Shown here: piece after piece, positions 32,793-41,210 of the stretch
Numbering within the stretch: the first letter of the stretch is position 1
Layout of the letters: the number at the start of each line of letters is the position of its first letter
Assembly: GCF_021647475.1 (NCBI RefSeq)
Contig: NZ_JAKIUR010000020.1
Span: 1 to 48,136, forward strand
Direction of reading: 5' to 3'
Origin: Lutibacter sp.
GTDB lineage: Bacteria > Bacteroidota > Bacteroidia > Flavobacteriales > Flavobacteriaceae
Length of the DNA stretch: 48,136 nt
The notes under the pieces: model-generated
Database searches by the model: none
The model's input: the letters and a program-made list of their open reading frames with translations, nothing else
Told to the model about the DNA's origin: nothing
Made by a program: the position numbers and the translations under genes

Positions 32793-34322
32793 ATGGCTTC
32801 AGGTAAACTTTCACCAAGGCAGAAAATGATTAACCTTATGTATTTAATATTCATTGCAATGTTGGCAATGAATATGTCTAAACAGGTTTTATCTGCTTTT
32901 GGTTATATGAATGAAAAACTAACGGATAATAATGTAACCACCTCGATAAAAAATAGTGCTACATTACAAAATTTAGCAACAAAATCACAAGAACAACCAG
33001 AAAAATACGCTGCTTTATATGAAAAGGCTAAAAAAGTAGATGTTTTATCTAAAAAATTTAATGATTATTTAGAATCTAAAAAAACATATTTTCTATCAAA
33101 AGTAGATAATCCAAAAGATTATGAAGAAATGGATAATGCTAATATTGGAACAGAATATTTTTTTAAAGGAGATGGCGTTACTAAAGCAGGGCAAGAATTT
33201 TTAGATCAAATTAAAAACTATAAAAATGAGATTGTTAATTTGGTAGGTAAAAATAGTCCTCTTGCTTCAACTATAAAAAAACGATTTGATACTTCTCCTC
33301 AAAAATCAGCAGATGGTATGGAACCTTGGTTAATGAATAGATATGAAGGATTTCCTTTAATTTCTTACGTTACCAATTTCACATCTTTACAATCCGATAT
33401 TAAAACAACACAATCTGAAATATATGGAAATCTTTTAGGAGGACAATTAGAAAGTGATGTTTCTATGTCTAATTATCAAACTATTTTAATTCCAGAAAAA
33501 TCAGCATTTTTTCAAGGTGAAAACTTTAAAGGAAAAATTGTTTTAGGTAGATATGATTCTTCTTTAAAACCTTCCGAAGTAATTGTAAATGGAAAACCAA
33601 TTACAAAAATAGAGGGTGGTGGAGCCATTTTAGATTTTCCTGCTGGTGCAGTTGGTGAAAGAGAGGTAAAAGGTAAATTCGTTTTTATGGAAAACGGAAA
33701 ACCTGTTGAAATTCCAATTAATGGTTCTTATGCGGTAATTCCAAAACCAAATAGTGCTGTAATATCAGCCGATAAAATGAATGTGGTTTACAGGGGAGTG
33801 CCAAACCCTATGACTATTTCAATTCCTGGTATTCCTGATAACTTAGTTACCGCTAGAGGTATGGGTTTAAAAAGAGCCAAAGGTATTGGTAAATATATCA
33901 TGACACCTGGTAAAGGAAAAGAAGTTAAGATAAGTGTTTCAGGTAAATTACCAAACGGACAAACAGTAAGCACTTCTCAAAAATTCAGAATTAAAGGAAT
34001 TCCTTCTCCTCGTGGAACTATTAGAAAACAAGACGGTTATGTAAAAATGCCTAAAACTAGTTTAACTAAATCCACTGTTGGGGCAGCTTTATTAGATTTT
34101 GATTTTGATTTAAAGTTAAAAACTACAGCCTTTACCATAAAAGTACCAGGTCAATCTGCCGTTGTAGTTAGAGGAAATAGAATGAATGCTCAAGCTAAAA
34201 AAGCTATTGCAAAAGCAAAAAGAGGAGATGTAATTACAATATTTGATATTAAATCTTCGTTAGTAGGTAATTCAACTTATAAAATTAAAAATGCTTCTGC
34301 GGTAAGTATTGAAATACAATAA
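32793..34322 (+). CDS. gldM: Gliding motility / type IX secretion motor protein GldM
   Basis: This 509-residue protein has a single N-terminal membrane helix (MASGKLSPRQKMINLMYLIF then IAMLAMNMSKQVL) followed by a long periplasmic region of stacked beta domains. GldM is the rotor/shaft that couples the GldL motor to the GldK-GldN ring. The N-terminal sequence is highly characteristic of the family. It starts 42 bp after gldL. Confidence 0.97.
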   Translation: MASGKLSPRQKMINLMYLIFIAMLAMNMSKQVLSAFGYMNEKLTDNNVTTSIKNSATLQNLATKSQEQPEKYAALYEKAKKVDVLSKKFNDYLESKKTYFLSKVDNPKDYEEMDNANIGTEYFFKGDGVTKAGQEFLDQIKNYKNEIVNLVGKNSPLASTIKKRFDTSPQKSADGMEPWLMNRYEGFPLISYVTNFTSLQSDIKTTQSEIYGNLLGGQLESDVSMSNYQTILIPEKSAFFQGENFKGKIVLGRYDSSLKPSEVIVNGKPITKIEGGGAILDFPAGAVGEREVKGKFVFMENGKPVEIPINGSYAVIPKPNSAVISADKMNVVYRGVPNPMTISIPGIPDNLVTARGMGLKRAKGIGKYIMTPGKGKEVKISVSGKLPNGQTVSTSQKFRIKGIPSPRGTIRKQDGYVKMPKTSLTKSTVGAALLDFDFDLKLKTTAFTIKVPGQSAVVVRGNRMNAQAKKAIAKAKRGDVITIFDIKSSLVGNSTYKIKNASAVSIEIQ

Positions 34323-34337
34323 ATTAAAAATTAAGTG

Positions 34338-35237
34338 ATGAAAAAAAGAAATATTGGAATTTTTATTTTAGCAACTGTATGGGTTCAAATAACCTTTGCA
34401 CAATCTAATTTGTTAAATGCTAAGAAACCTTCTGATATTGGTAAAAAAACTGCGGAACAATTAATAGTTGATAATGATAAACCATTGGCATATGGCTATA
34501 TTGATGATAGAGATGTGCTTTGGTCCAAAGTAGTTTGGGAGTACATTGATTTGAATGAACGTATAAATTTACCGTATTATTATCCAGTGGATACTACTAG
34601 TGTTTCAACGGATAGAAGGTCATTGTTTGATACATTGTTAAGAGGTATTAAAAAAGGAGAAATCACAGAAGTTTATGATGATTCTTATTTTACTGCTAAA
34701 ATGAGCAAGGCTGAAATTATTAGTAAATTATATAGAATAGATACAACTGATGCTGGTTTTGATGAACTTAATGCGGGAAGTACCAATATTGATGAATATA
34801 TTGATAAAGTAAATTTGACTTCTCAAGATATTGAAGGATTTAAAATTAAAGGGCTTTGGTATTTTGATAAACGCCAAGGAGAACTTAAATACAGATTACT
34901 TGCTTTAGCTCCTGTTGCACCAGACGTGCAAACTATGGGTAGAGAAAACGAAGATGTTTCAGAACAATTACCTATATTTTGGGTTTGGTTTCCTGATGCA
35001 CGTAAAGCGCTACACCACATGAAAGTTTTTAATCAAAAAAATTCTGCCTATCCAATTTCTTATGATCATCTGCTGAATGCAAGACGATTTAATTCTATCA
35101 TTTATAGAGAAGAAAACATTTATGGAGATAGAGATGTAGCCGATTATGTAAAAGGAAATGCTTTATTTCAAGTTTTGGAATCTAACAAAATTAAAGAAGA
35201 TATTAGAGATAAAGAATCAGATATGTGGAATTATTAA
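34338..35237 (+). CDS. gldN: Gliding motility / type IX secretion protein GldN
   Basis: This protein of 299 residues from the ATG at 34338 (a GTG at 34335 immediately precedes it) has a signal peptide ending WVQITFAQ. Family landmarks are YGYIDDRDVLWSKVVWEYIDL, FKIKGLWYFDKRQGELKYR and LPIFWVWFPDARKAL. GldN partners GldK in the periplasmic ring. It ends the operon and is followed by a strong terminator. Confidence 0.96.
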   Translation: MKKRNIGIFILATVWVQITFAQSNLLNAKKPSDIGKKTAEQLIVDNDKPLAYGYIDDRDVLWSKVVWEYIDLNERINLPYYYPVDTTSVSTDRRSLFDTLLRGIKKGEITEVYDDSYFTAKMSKAEIISKLYRIDTTDAGFDELNAGSTNIDEYIDKVNLTSQDIEGFKIKGLWYFDKRQGELKYRLLALAPVAPDVQTMGRENEDVSEQLPIFWVWFPDARKALHHMKVFNQKNSAYPISYDHLLNARRFNSIIYREENIYGDRDVADYVKGNALFQVLESNKIKEDIRDKESDMWNY

Positions 35238-35258
35238 TTCTTACATAAAAATTGATAT

Positions 35259-35293
35259 AAAACTCTTGCAATTTGCAGGAGTTTTTGTTTTTT
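35259..35293 (+). terminator. Terminator after gldN
   Basis: AAACTCTTGCA pairs with TGCAGGAGTTT (11 bp including one G-U) around a 3-nt loop, followed by a T-rich tract. The next gene starts 8 bp later, so read-through or a promoter within the same stretch must drive it. Confidence 0.8.
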
Positions 35294-35300
35294 TACAACT

Positions 35301-36365
35301 ATGGTAAATAGGGAGGTAGATTATATTATTGTAGGTTTAGGTTTAGCTGGTTTGACATTTTCTAGAATTTTAGAAAAACATAAAAAATCATTTATTGTTT
35401 TTGAAGATAATTCTCAAAATGCTTCATTGGTGGCTAGTGGCATGTATAATCCTGTAGTGTTAAAACGATTCACACCTGTTTGGAAAGCAAATTCACAACT
35501 TAAAGTAACAATCCCTTTTTATCAAGAATTAGAACAATTATTACAAAATAAATACAATTTTGCTGTAGCTATTTATAGAGTTTTTAAATCTGTTGAAGAA
35601 CAAAACAATTGGACTGTTGCTTGCGATAAACCTTTGCTCTCAAATTACATGATTCCTCAAATAATAAATAAAAAAACAGTAGGAATTTTATCTAATTTTG
35701 GTTTCGGAAAATTAAAAAATACAGGTAGAATATCAACCAAATTACTACTTGATGATTATAAACTTTATTTAAAGGAACGCAACCTAATTAAATACGAAAG
35801 GTTTAATTATCATTCTTTAAAAATCAATAAAAATCTAGTTGAATATGAAAATATTACAGCTAAAAATATTATTTTTTGTGAAGGATTTGGGTTAACAAAA
35901 AATCCGTTTTTTAACTATTTACCAATGCGAGAAGCCAAAGGCGAATTGTTAACAATACATACTCCAGAATTAAATATTGATTTTATGATAAAATCTTCTG
36001 TTTTTGTTTTACCTCTCGGGAATCATTATTATAAAGTTGGAGCAACATTTAATTGGAAAGACAAAACATTAAATACCACTCAAGAAGGAAAACAGGAACT
36101 AATAGATAAACTTTCAACGGTAATTAATGTGCCTTATAAAATTGTATCACAAAGTGCTGGAATTAGGCCAACAGTAAAAGATAGAAGACCTTTAGTTGGA
36201 AAGCATCCGGTTTATAAAAATATGGCAATACTAAATGGCTTAGGAACTCGTGGAGTTATGATTGCTCCTTGGGTAGCAAAACAATTATTTCATCATTTAG
36301 AAAATGATAAAGAACTAGATAAAGAAATTATGATTAATCGATATCAGAAACTTTTTTCAAATTAG
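35301..36365 (+). CDS. FAD-dependent oxidoreductase (DAO family)
   Basis: This 354-residue protein has an N-terminal dinucleotide-binding motif (DYIIVGLGLAGLTFSRILEK, GxGxxG). Late motifs VSQSAGIRPTVKDRRPLVG and NGLGTRGVMIAPWVAKQL are typical of D-amino-acid-oxidase-type flavoproteins. The substrate is unknown. The gene sits directly after gldN, a position it also holds in related genomes. Its 3' end overlaps the convergent DUF983 gene by 32 bp. Confidence 0.88.
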   Translation: MVNREVDYIIVGLGLAGLTFSRILEKHKKSFIVFEDNSQNASLVASGMYNPVVLKRFTPVWKANSQLKVTIPFYQELEQLLQNKYNFAVAIYRVFKSVEEQNNWTVACDKPLLSNYMIPQIINKKTVGILSNFGFGKLKNTGRISTKLLLDDYKLYLKERNLIKYERFNYHSLKINKNLVEYENITAKNIIFCEGFGLTKNPFFNYLPMREAKGELLTIHTPELNIDFMIKSSVFVLPLGNHYYKVGATFNWKDKTLNTTQEGKQELIDKLSTVINVPYKIVSQSAGIRPTVKDRRPLVGKHPVYKNMAILNGLGTRGVMIAPWVAKQLFHHLENDKELDKEIMINRYQKLFSN

Positions 36366-36729
36366 GTTGGTAATGTACAAAAATGTTAATCCAGATAATT
36401 CTAGACCATCTTATTGCAAATGGCGAAGTAATAATTATGGCGAATATAATTGGAATAAAAGTTTGTTTTAGTGTTAAATTAAATCCTAAATAACTGATAA
36501 TAAATGTAATAATAGCAACGCCAACACTTAATCCATAGTTTACATACATTGCTCCATAATAAAAAGAAGGTTCTCTCATATATTTTAATCCACAGTTTGA
36601 GCAACGCTCTTTTACCTTAAAAGCCTTATTAATTTTTAGAATATTTTTTTCTTCTAAAAAATCACCTTCTTGGCAACGTGGGCATTTGTTAAACAAAATG
36701 CTATATAATTTTGATCCTTTTTTAAACAT
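36334..36729 (-). CDS. DUF983 membrane protein with zinc-ribbon motif
   Basis: This 131-residue protein has a two-CxxC zinc-ribbon-like N-terminus (NKCPRCQEGDF and ERCSNCGLKYMREP). It has two hydrophobic helices (VGVAIITFIISYLGFNL and FIPIIFAIIITSPFAI) and a short tail. This is the DUF983 architecture; function unknown. It is convergent with the FAD oxidoreductase gene and overlaps its last 32 bp. It is divergent from the ABC-F gene. Confidence 0.88.
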   Translation of the reverse strand: MFKKGSKLYSILFNKCPRCQEGDFLEEKNILKINKAFKVKERCSNCGLKYMREPSFYYGAMYVNYGLSVGVAIITFIISYLGFNLTLKQTFIPIIFAIIITSPFAIRWSRIIWINIFVHYQPNLKKVSDID

Positions 36730-36776
36730 TTTTCAGTTAGTTTTATTACTGTTCTATGGTAATAATAAAAGTTTAA

Positions 36777-36807
36777 TTGAGCAACAAACTTTTTTATAGT
36801 AAGTTTG
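36777..36807 (+). promoter_or_regulatory. Promoter of the ABC-F gene
   Basis: TTG at 36777-36779, a 20-bp spacer and TAAGTTTG at 36800-36807 match the consensus. The ATG at 36809 would fall before the predicted start point (about 36813), so the ATG at 36854 is used. Confidence 0.78.
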
Positions 36808-36853
36808 CATGCTTTTACAAAAAAGCAAATTTACATTTAATTATAAAAGAACA

Positions 36854-38773
36854 ATGCTTAACGTACACAATTTAACGGTTTCCTTTGCCGGATCTAATTT
36901 GTTTTCAGGAATAACCTTTAAATTAAATAAAGGTGATAGAATAGGATTGATAGGGAAAAATGGTGCAGGAAAATCTACTTTACTAAAAGTAATTTCAAAA
37001 GATATTGAAAGTACAAGTGGCACTATGGCTTTTGATAAGGAAGTACGTATTGGATTTTTGCGTCAGGATATTGATTTTGTGGAAGGTAGAACTATTTTAG
37101 AAGAAGCTTATATGGCTTTTGAAGAAATAAAAAAATTAGAAGCCAGATTAGATAAAATCAATCATGAATTGGTAGAAAGAACAGATTATGAAAGCGAATA
37201 TTATCATGATTTAATGGTTGATTTAAATGAATGTACGCACAGATATGAGCTATTAGGCGGTTATAATTATAAAGGAAATACTGAAAAAATATTACAAGGT
37301 CTTGGTTTTCAACGTGAAGATTTTGATAAACTAACCAATACTTTTTCTGGTGGTTGGAGAATGCGTATTGAGTTGGCAAAATTGTTATTACAAAATAACG
37401 ATATTTTATTACTTGATGAGCCAACAAATCATTTAGATATTGAATCTATCATTTGGTTAGAAACTTTTTTGAAAAATTATTCAGGAGCCATTATGTTGGT
37501 TTCTCATGATAAAATGTTTTTAGATAATATTACCAACAGAACTATTGAAATTTCATTAGGTAAAATCTATGATTATAAAAAACCATATTCTCAATTTTTG
37601 TTATTGCGTGGTGAAATAAAGGAAAAACAGCTTCAGGCTCAAAAAAATCAGGAGAAAGAAATTAAAGCTACCCAAATTTTAATTGATAAATTTAGAGCTA
37701 AGGCAAACAAAGCTTCTATGGCTCAATCTTTAATAAAAAAACTAGATAAAGTTGAACGTATAGAAGTGGATACAGATGATAATGCAGTAATGAATGTTAG
37801 ATTTCAAGTGTCAAAAGATCCAGGAAAAATAGTGATAGAAGCCGAAAATTTATCTAAAAGTTATGGTGATAAACATGTGTTAGAAAATGTAAATTTATTA
37901 ATTGAACGAAATAGTAAAATTGCATTTGTTGGTCAAAACGGACAAGGAAAATCGACTTTAGCAAAAATTATTGTCGGTGAAATTGCTCATGGTGGACATT
38001 TAAAGTTAGGACACAATGTTGAAATTGGATATTTTGCTCAAAATCAATCTGAATATCTTGAACCTGAAAAAACGGTTTTAGAAATTATGGAAGATGCATC
38101 TACAGATTCAAACCGAGTAAGAGTAAGAGATATGTTAGGTGCTTTTTTATTTGGTGGAGATGCCGTTGATAAAAAGGCAAAAATGCTATCCGGTGGAGAG
38201 CGTAATAGATTGGCCTTGTGTAAATTACTTTTATCTCCATTCAATGTTTTAATAATGGATGAACCAACAAATCACTTAGATATAGCATCAAAAAACGTAC
38301 TTAAAAGTGCATTGAAAAAATTTAATGGAACCTTAATTTTAGTATCGCATGATCGTGATTTTTTACAAGGGTTGGCTACCACAGTTTACGGATTTAAAGA
38401 CAAAGAAATTAAGGAATATTTAGGTGATATTGACTATTTCTTGGAACAACATCAAATTGAGAGTTTAAGAGAAGCAGAAAAGAAAACTGTTGTTGAAAAA
38501 AAGAAGAATAAAAATTCAAAAAAAGAAGCTTTTAAATCTTCAAAAGTAGGAGAGAAAGAACTTAAAAAATTAAAAAATAAATTAACCAAAATTGAATCTC
38601 AAATTGATACTTTGGAAAAAGAAATTTCAGAAATGGATATTGCTTTAGCTGAAGATTATGAAACAGCTTCAACAAACCCAAACTTTTTTGAAGACTATAA
38701 AACAAAAAAGAATACGGTTGAAAAATTGATGGAGGAATGGACTTTACTTGAGGAAAAAATGGAATTGAACTAA
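36854..38773 (+). CDS. ABC-F family ATPase
   Basis: This soluble ATPase (639 residues) has two ABC domains: Walker A GLIGKNGAGKST with signature FSGGWRMRIELAK, and GQNGQGKSTLAK with signature LSGGERNRLALCK. They are joined by the ABC-F linker (P-site tRNA interaction motif) and followed by a charged C-terminal coiled coil of about 100 residues. There are no membrane helices. ABC-F proteins bind the ribosomal E site and ease stalled translation; some confer antibiotic resistance. This one looks like the housekeeping Uup/YdiF-like type. The start at 36854 (MLNVHNLTVSF) is set by the promoter position. The PLP enzyme gene follows after 13 bp. Confidence 0.93.
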   Translation: MLNVHNLTVSFAGSNLFSGITFKLNKGDRIGLIGKNGAGKSTLLKVISKDIESTSGTMAFDKEVRIGFLRQDIDFVEGRTILEEAYMAFEEIKKLEARLDKINHELVERTDYESEYYHDLMVDLNECTHRYELLGGYNYKGNTEKILQGLGFQREDFDKLTNTFSGGWRMRIELAKLLLQNNDILLLDEPTNHLDIESIIWLETFLKNYSGAIMLVSHDKMFLDNITNRTIEISLGKIYDYKKPYSQFLLLRGEIKEKQLQAQKNQEKEIKATQILIDKFRAKANKASMAQSLIKKLDKVERIEVDTDDNAVMNVRFQVSKDPGKIVIEAENLSKSYGDKHVLENVNLLIERNSKIAFVGQNGQGKSTLAKIIVGEIAHGGHLKLGHNVEIGYFAQNQSEYLEPEKTVLEIMEDASTDSNRVRVRDMLGAFLFGGDAVDKKAKMLSGGERNRLALCKLLLSPFNVLIMDEPTNHLDIASKNVLKSALKKFNGTLILVSHDRDFLQGLATTVYGFKDKEIKEYLGDIDYFLEQHQIESLREAEKKTVVEKKKNKNSKKEAFKSSKVGEKELKKLKNKLTKIESQIDTLEKEISEMDIALAEDYETASTNPNFFEDYKTKKNTVEKLMEEWTLLEEKMELN

Positions 38774-38786
38774 ATTTTTATAGCGT

Positions 38787-39722
38787 TTGTTTTTAAAAAC
38801 TAAAAATAGCAGAGTTCAACAAGTCAATTTTTCAGAAACTGAGAATAGTGGAATTTCTATTTTTATAAAACGAGAAGATGAATTGCATCCTTTTATTTCA
38901 GGAAATAAATATCGAAAGTTAAAATATAATTTAGAAGAAGCTGCTAAACAAAAAAAAAGTACATTATTAACTTTTGGAGGTGCTTATTCTAACCATATCG
39001 CAGCAACTTCAGCTGCAGGTTTTGAACACAATTTTAAAACCATTGGAGTTATTAGAGGAGATGAATTAGCTAATAATTTAGAGACGGTTTTACAAGAAAA
39101 TCCAACTTTAAAATTTGCATCAGCACATAATATGCAGTTTCATTTTGTTTCCAGAAGTGATTATCGAAATAAAACTACATCAGAATTTATTGACAAGTTA
39201 AAAGAAAAATTTGGAGATTTTTATTTAGTTCCTGAAGGCGGAACCAATGAATTTGCAGTTAAAGGTTGCGAAGAAATTTTGATAGAAGAAGATAATCAAT
39301 ATAATGTAATATGCTCGGCTGTTGGAACAGGAGGAACCATTTCTGGAATTATTAATACTACTAAAAAACATCAAAAAGTAATTGGTTTTCCTGCTTTAAA
39401 AGGTGATTTTCTTCAACATGAAATAAAAAAATATGTACTAAGGAATGATAATTGGAGTTTAAATACCGATTATCATTTTGGAGGTTATGCAAAAGTTTCT
39501 GAAGAATTAATTACTTTTATCAATAAATTTAAAGAAGAAACTAAAATTCCATTAGATCCTGTTTATACAGGAAAAATGATGTTTGGTATTATAGATTTAA
39601 TTAAAAAGAATTATTTTAAAAAAGGAACTAAAATTTTGGCAATTCATACCGGTGGATTACAAGGAATTGATGGAATGAATCTTGTTTTGAAAAAGAAAAA
39701 TTTATCACGTATAAAAAAATAG
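38787..39722 (+). CDS. PLP-dependent ACC deaminase / D-cysteine desulfhydrase family enzyme
   Basis: This 311-residue protein of the tryptophan-synthase-beta fold type has IFIKREDELHPFISGNKYRKLKY, where the Lys of SGNKYRKLKY binds PLP. It also has TFGGAYSNHIAATSAAG and the phosphate loop AVGTGGTISG. ACC deaminases and D-cysteine desulfhydrases share these motifs, and the substrate cannot be fixed from sequence. The start is a TTG at 38787: a stop lies two codons upstream in frame and no ATG occurs before the conserved region. It follows the ABC-F gene by 13 bp and precedes the glucosaminidase gene by 1 bp. Confidence 0.88.
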   Translation: MFLKTKNSRVQQVNFSETENSGISIFIKREDELHPFISGNKYRKLKYNLEEAAKQKKSTLLTFGGAYSNHIAATSAAGFEHNFKTIGVIRGDELANNLETVLQENPTLKFASAHNMQFHFVSRSDYRNKTTSEFIDKLKEKFGDFYLVPEGGTNEFAVKGCEEILIEEDNQYNVICSAVGTGGTISGIINTTKKHQKVIGFPALKGDFLQHEIKKYVLRNDNWSLNTDYHFGGYAKVSEELITFINKFKEETKIPLDPVYTGKMMFGIIDLIKKNYFKKGTKILAIHTGGLQGIDGMNLVLKKKNLSRIKK

Positions 39723-39723
39723 A

Positions 39724-40515
39724 ATGAAATATAATTACATCATTATAGGATTGTTAAGTGTTGTTTTGATAACAAGCTGTAAATCAAAGAAAAAGATTGC
39801 TGAATCTTCTAATAAAAAAAGGATTGAAAATGTAAAAATTTCTAAAAATGATGAAATAATTACCAACAAACCAGCAAAAAAATCTTCCTTTCAATCTTCT
39901 ACCATAGCATATATAAATGAATATAAAGATATTGCAATGGAAGAAATGCGGATTTATAAAATTCCTGCAAGTATAACTTTAGCACAAGGTATTTTAGAAT
40001 CACGAAGTGGCAATAGTGAACTTACTCGGAAATCAAATAATCATTTTGGAATTAAATGCCATAAAGGATGGAATGGACAAAAAGTGTATCACGATGATGA
40101 TAAAAATGATGAGTGTTTTAGAGTGTATAAAAATCCGAATAATTCATTTAAAGATCATTCAAAATTTTTAGCAAATAGAAAAAGATATGCTAAATTGTTC
40201 AAGCTTAAAAAAGGAGATTATGTAAGATGGGCAAAGGGATTAAGCACAGCTGGTTACGCAACCGACAGAAGATATCCGGCTAAATTAATTGCCATTATTG
40301 AAAAGTATAATTTGCATAAATACGATAGAAAAGTGTTAGGTAAAAAAGAGAAATTACCTAAAAAGGATAAAGTAGAAAACTATGTGGTTGTTAAAGGAGA
40401 TACTTTATATTCTATTTCTAAAAAATTCGGATTATCAGTTGATGAGTTAATGCAATTGAACAATTTAAGTACCAATGAAATTAGCATTGGGCAAACGTTA
40501 GTTTTAAATAATTAA
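39724..40515 (+). CDS. Glucosaminidase (GH73) lipoprotein with LysM domain
   Basis: This 263-residue protein has a lipobox (LITSC, Cys about 19) and a Lys/Ser-rich linker. A FlgJ-type glucosaminidase domain follows (YKIPASITLAQGILESRSGN with the catalytic Glu, NNHFGIKCHKGWNG, GLSTAGYATDRRYPAKL). One C-terminal LysM repeat (YVVVKGDTLYSISKKFGLS) binds peptidoglycan. It probably trims the wall from the inner face of the outer membrane. It starts 1 bp after the PLP enzyme gene and is followed by a strong bidirectional terminator. Confidence 0.93.
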   Translation: MKYNYIIIGLLSVVLITSCKSKKKIAESSNKKRIENVKISKNDEIITNKPAKKSSFQSSTIAYINEYKDIAMEEMRIYKIPASITLAQGILESRSGNSELTRKSNNHFGIKCHKGWNGQKVYHDDDKNDECFRVYKNPNNSFKDHSKFLANRKRYAKLFKLKKGDYVRWAKGLSTAGYATDRRYPAKLIAIIEKYNLHKYDRKVLGKKEKLPKKDKVENYVVVKGDTLYSISKKFGLSVDELMQLNNLSTNEISIGQTLVLNN

Positions 40516-40536
40516 TTTTTTGGATAAAAAGAAAAA

Positions 40537-40563
40537 CAAAACGCTTCCATTGGAAGCGTTTTG
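40537..40563. terminator. Bidirectional intrinsic terminator
   Basis: A perfect 13-bp stem (CAAAACGCTTCCA with TGGAAGCGTTTTG) lies between the convergent glucosaminidase and Spy-like genes. A-rich sequence lies on one side and T on the other, so it can serve both. Confidence 0.88.
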
Positions 40564-40594
40564 CACATTAATTCAAATTTAAAATTACATTTAT

Positions 40595-41062
40595 TTAATT
40601 ATTAAACCATTGTCTTCCTTGTTGGTTTCCTTTAACTCCTTTTTTATTTCCGCAACCATTTCCTTTTCTATGGTTCATTTTGGATTTTGTCATAGTTTGC
40701 CATATCGTAAATTGTGCTGGAGTTAGAATCTTTTGCATGGCTAATTTGTGTTGTTCCATTCTATCTAATCGGCTACTTTTAAATTGAAACATTTCTTCAG
40801 TTGTCAATGTGTTTCCATTTAGTTTTCTTTCTAACATAGATTTTCTCATGGCTTGGCGAACCATTGCTTTATTTTTTTGTATTTTAAAAATAGCATTTTG
40901 TTGCTCTTGATTTAAGTTTAATAGCATGGTCATTTTTTTTGTTTGCAAGGTTGCAACTTGTTCAGGTGTAAAGTTTTGATTACCTCTTTTGCCATTACCT
41001 TGTGCATTTATTGAACTGGATAAGGCAACCATAATTACTAATAATCCTACTAATTTTTTCAT
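40595..41062 (-). CDS. Spy/CpxP-like periplasmic protein
   Basis: This 155-residue protein has a signal peptide (MKKLVGLLVIMVALSSSINA) and a helical, Met/Gln/Lys-rich body. It has features of the Spy/CpxP LTxxQ family: NFTPEQVATLQTKKMTMLLNL and KILTPAQFTIWQTM. The Gly/Asn-rich tail has one Cys. Family members act as periplasmic chaperones or stress modulators. The gene stands alone, convergent with the glucosaminidase and divergent from ygiQ. Confidence 0.8.
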   Translation of the reverse strand: MKKLVGLLVIMVALSSSINAQGNGKRGNQNFTPEQVATLQTKKMTMLLNLNQEQQNAIFKIQKNKAMVRQAMRKSMLERKLNGNTLTTEEMFQFKSSRLDRMEQHKLAMQKILTPAQFTIWQTMTKSKMNHRKGNGCGNKKGVKGNQQGRQWFNN

Positions 41063-41196
41063 AATATGTATATTTTAATTGTTTTTATAGTACTAAGACA
41101 CTTAGATCTTTATAAGGTTTAAATTGTTAACAAACCTTAACATTCATTAACACTTCTATTGAATTTATTAGATAATTTAAATTGATTTATTTACTG

Positions 41197-41204
41197 TATT
41201 TTTG
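41197..41204 (+). promoter_or_regulatory. -7 element of ygiQ, suggesting a leaderless mRNA
   Basis: TATTTTTG matches TAnnTTTG and ends 6 bp before the ATG at 41211, so the predicted start point falls at or within two bases of the initiation codon. No TTG is present at the ideal -33 spacing (one lies 12 bp upstream), so strength is uncertain. Confidence 0.55.
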
Positions 41205-41210
41205 CAAAAT

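Noticed and set aside
38787..39722. Truncation of the PLP enzyme because no ATG start is present
   Set aside because: A TTG start gives the full conserved N-terminus (IFIKREDELHPF), so the gene appears complete.
40537..40563. Perfect 27-bp palindrome as a regulator-binding operator
   Set aside because: Its location between convergent gene ends with flanking A and T runs fits a bidirectional terminator better.
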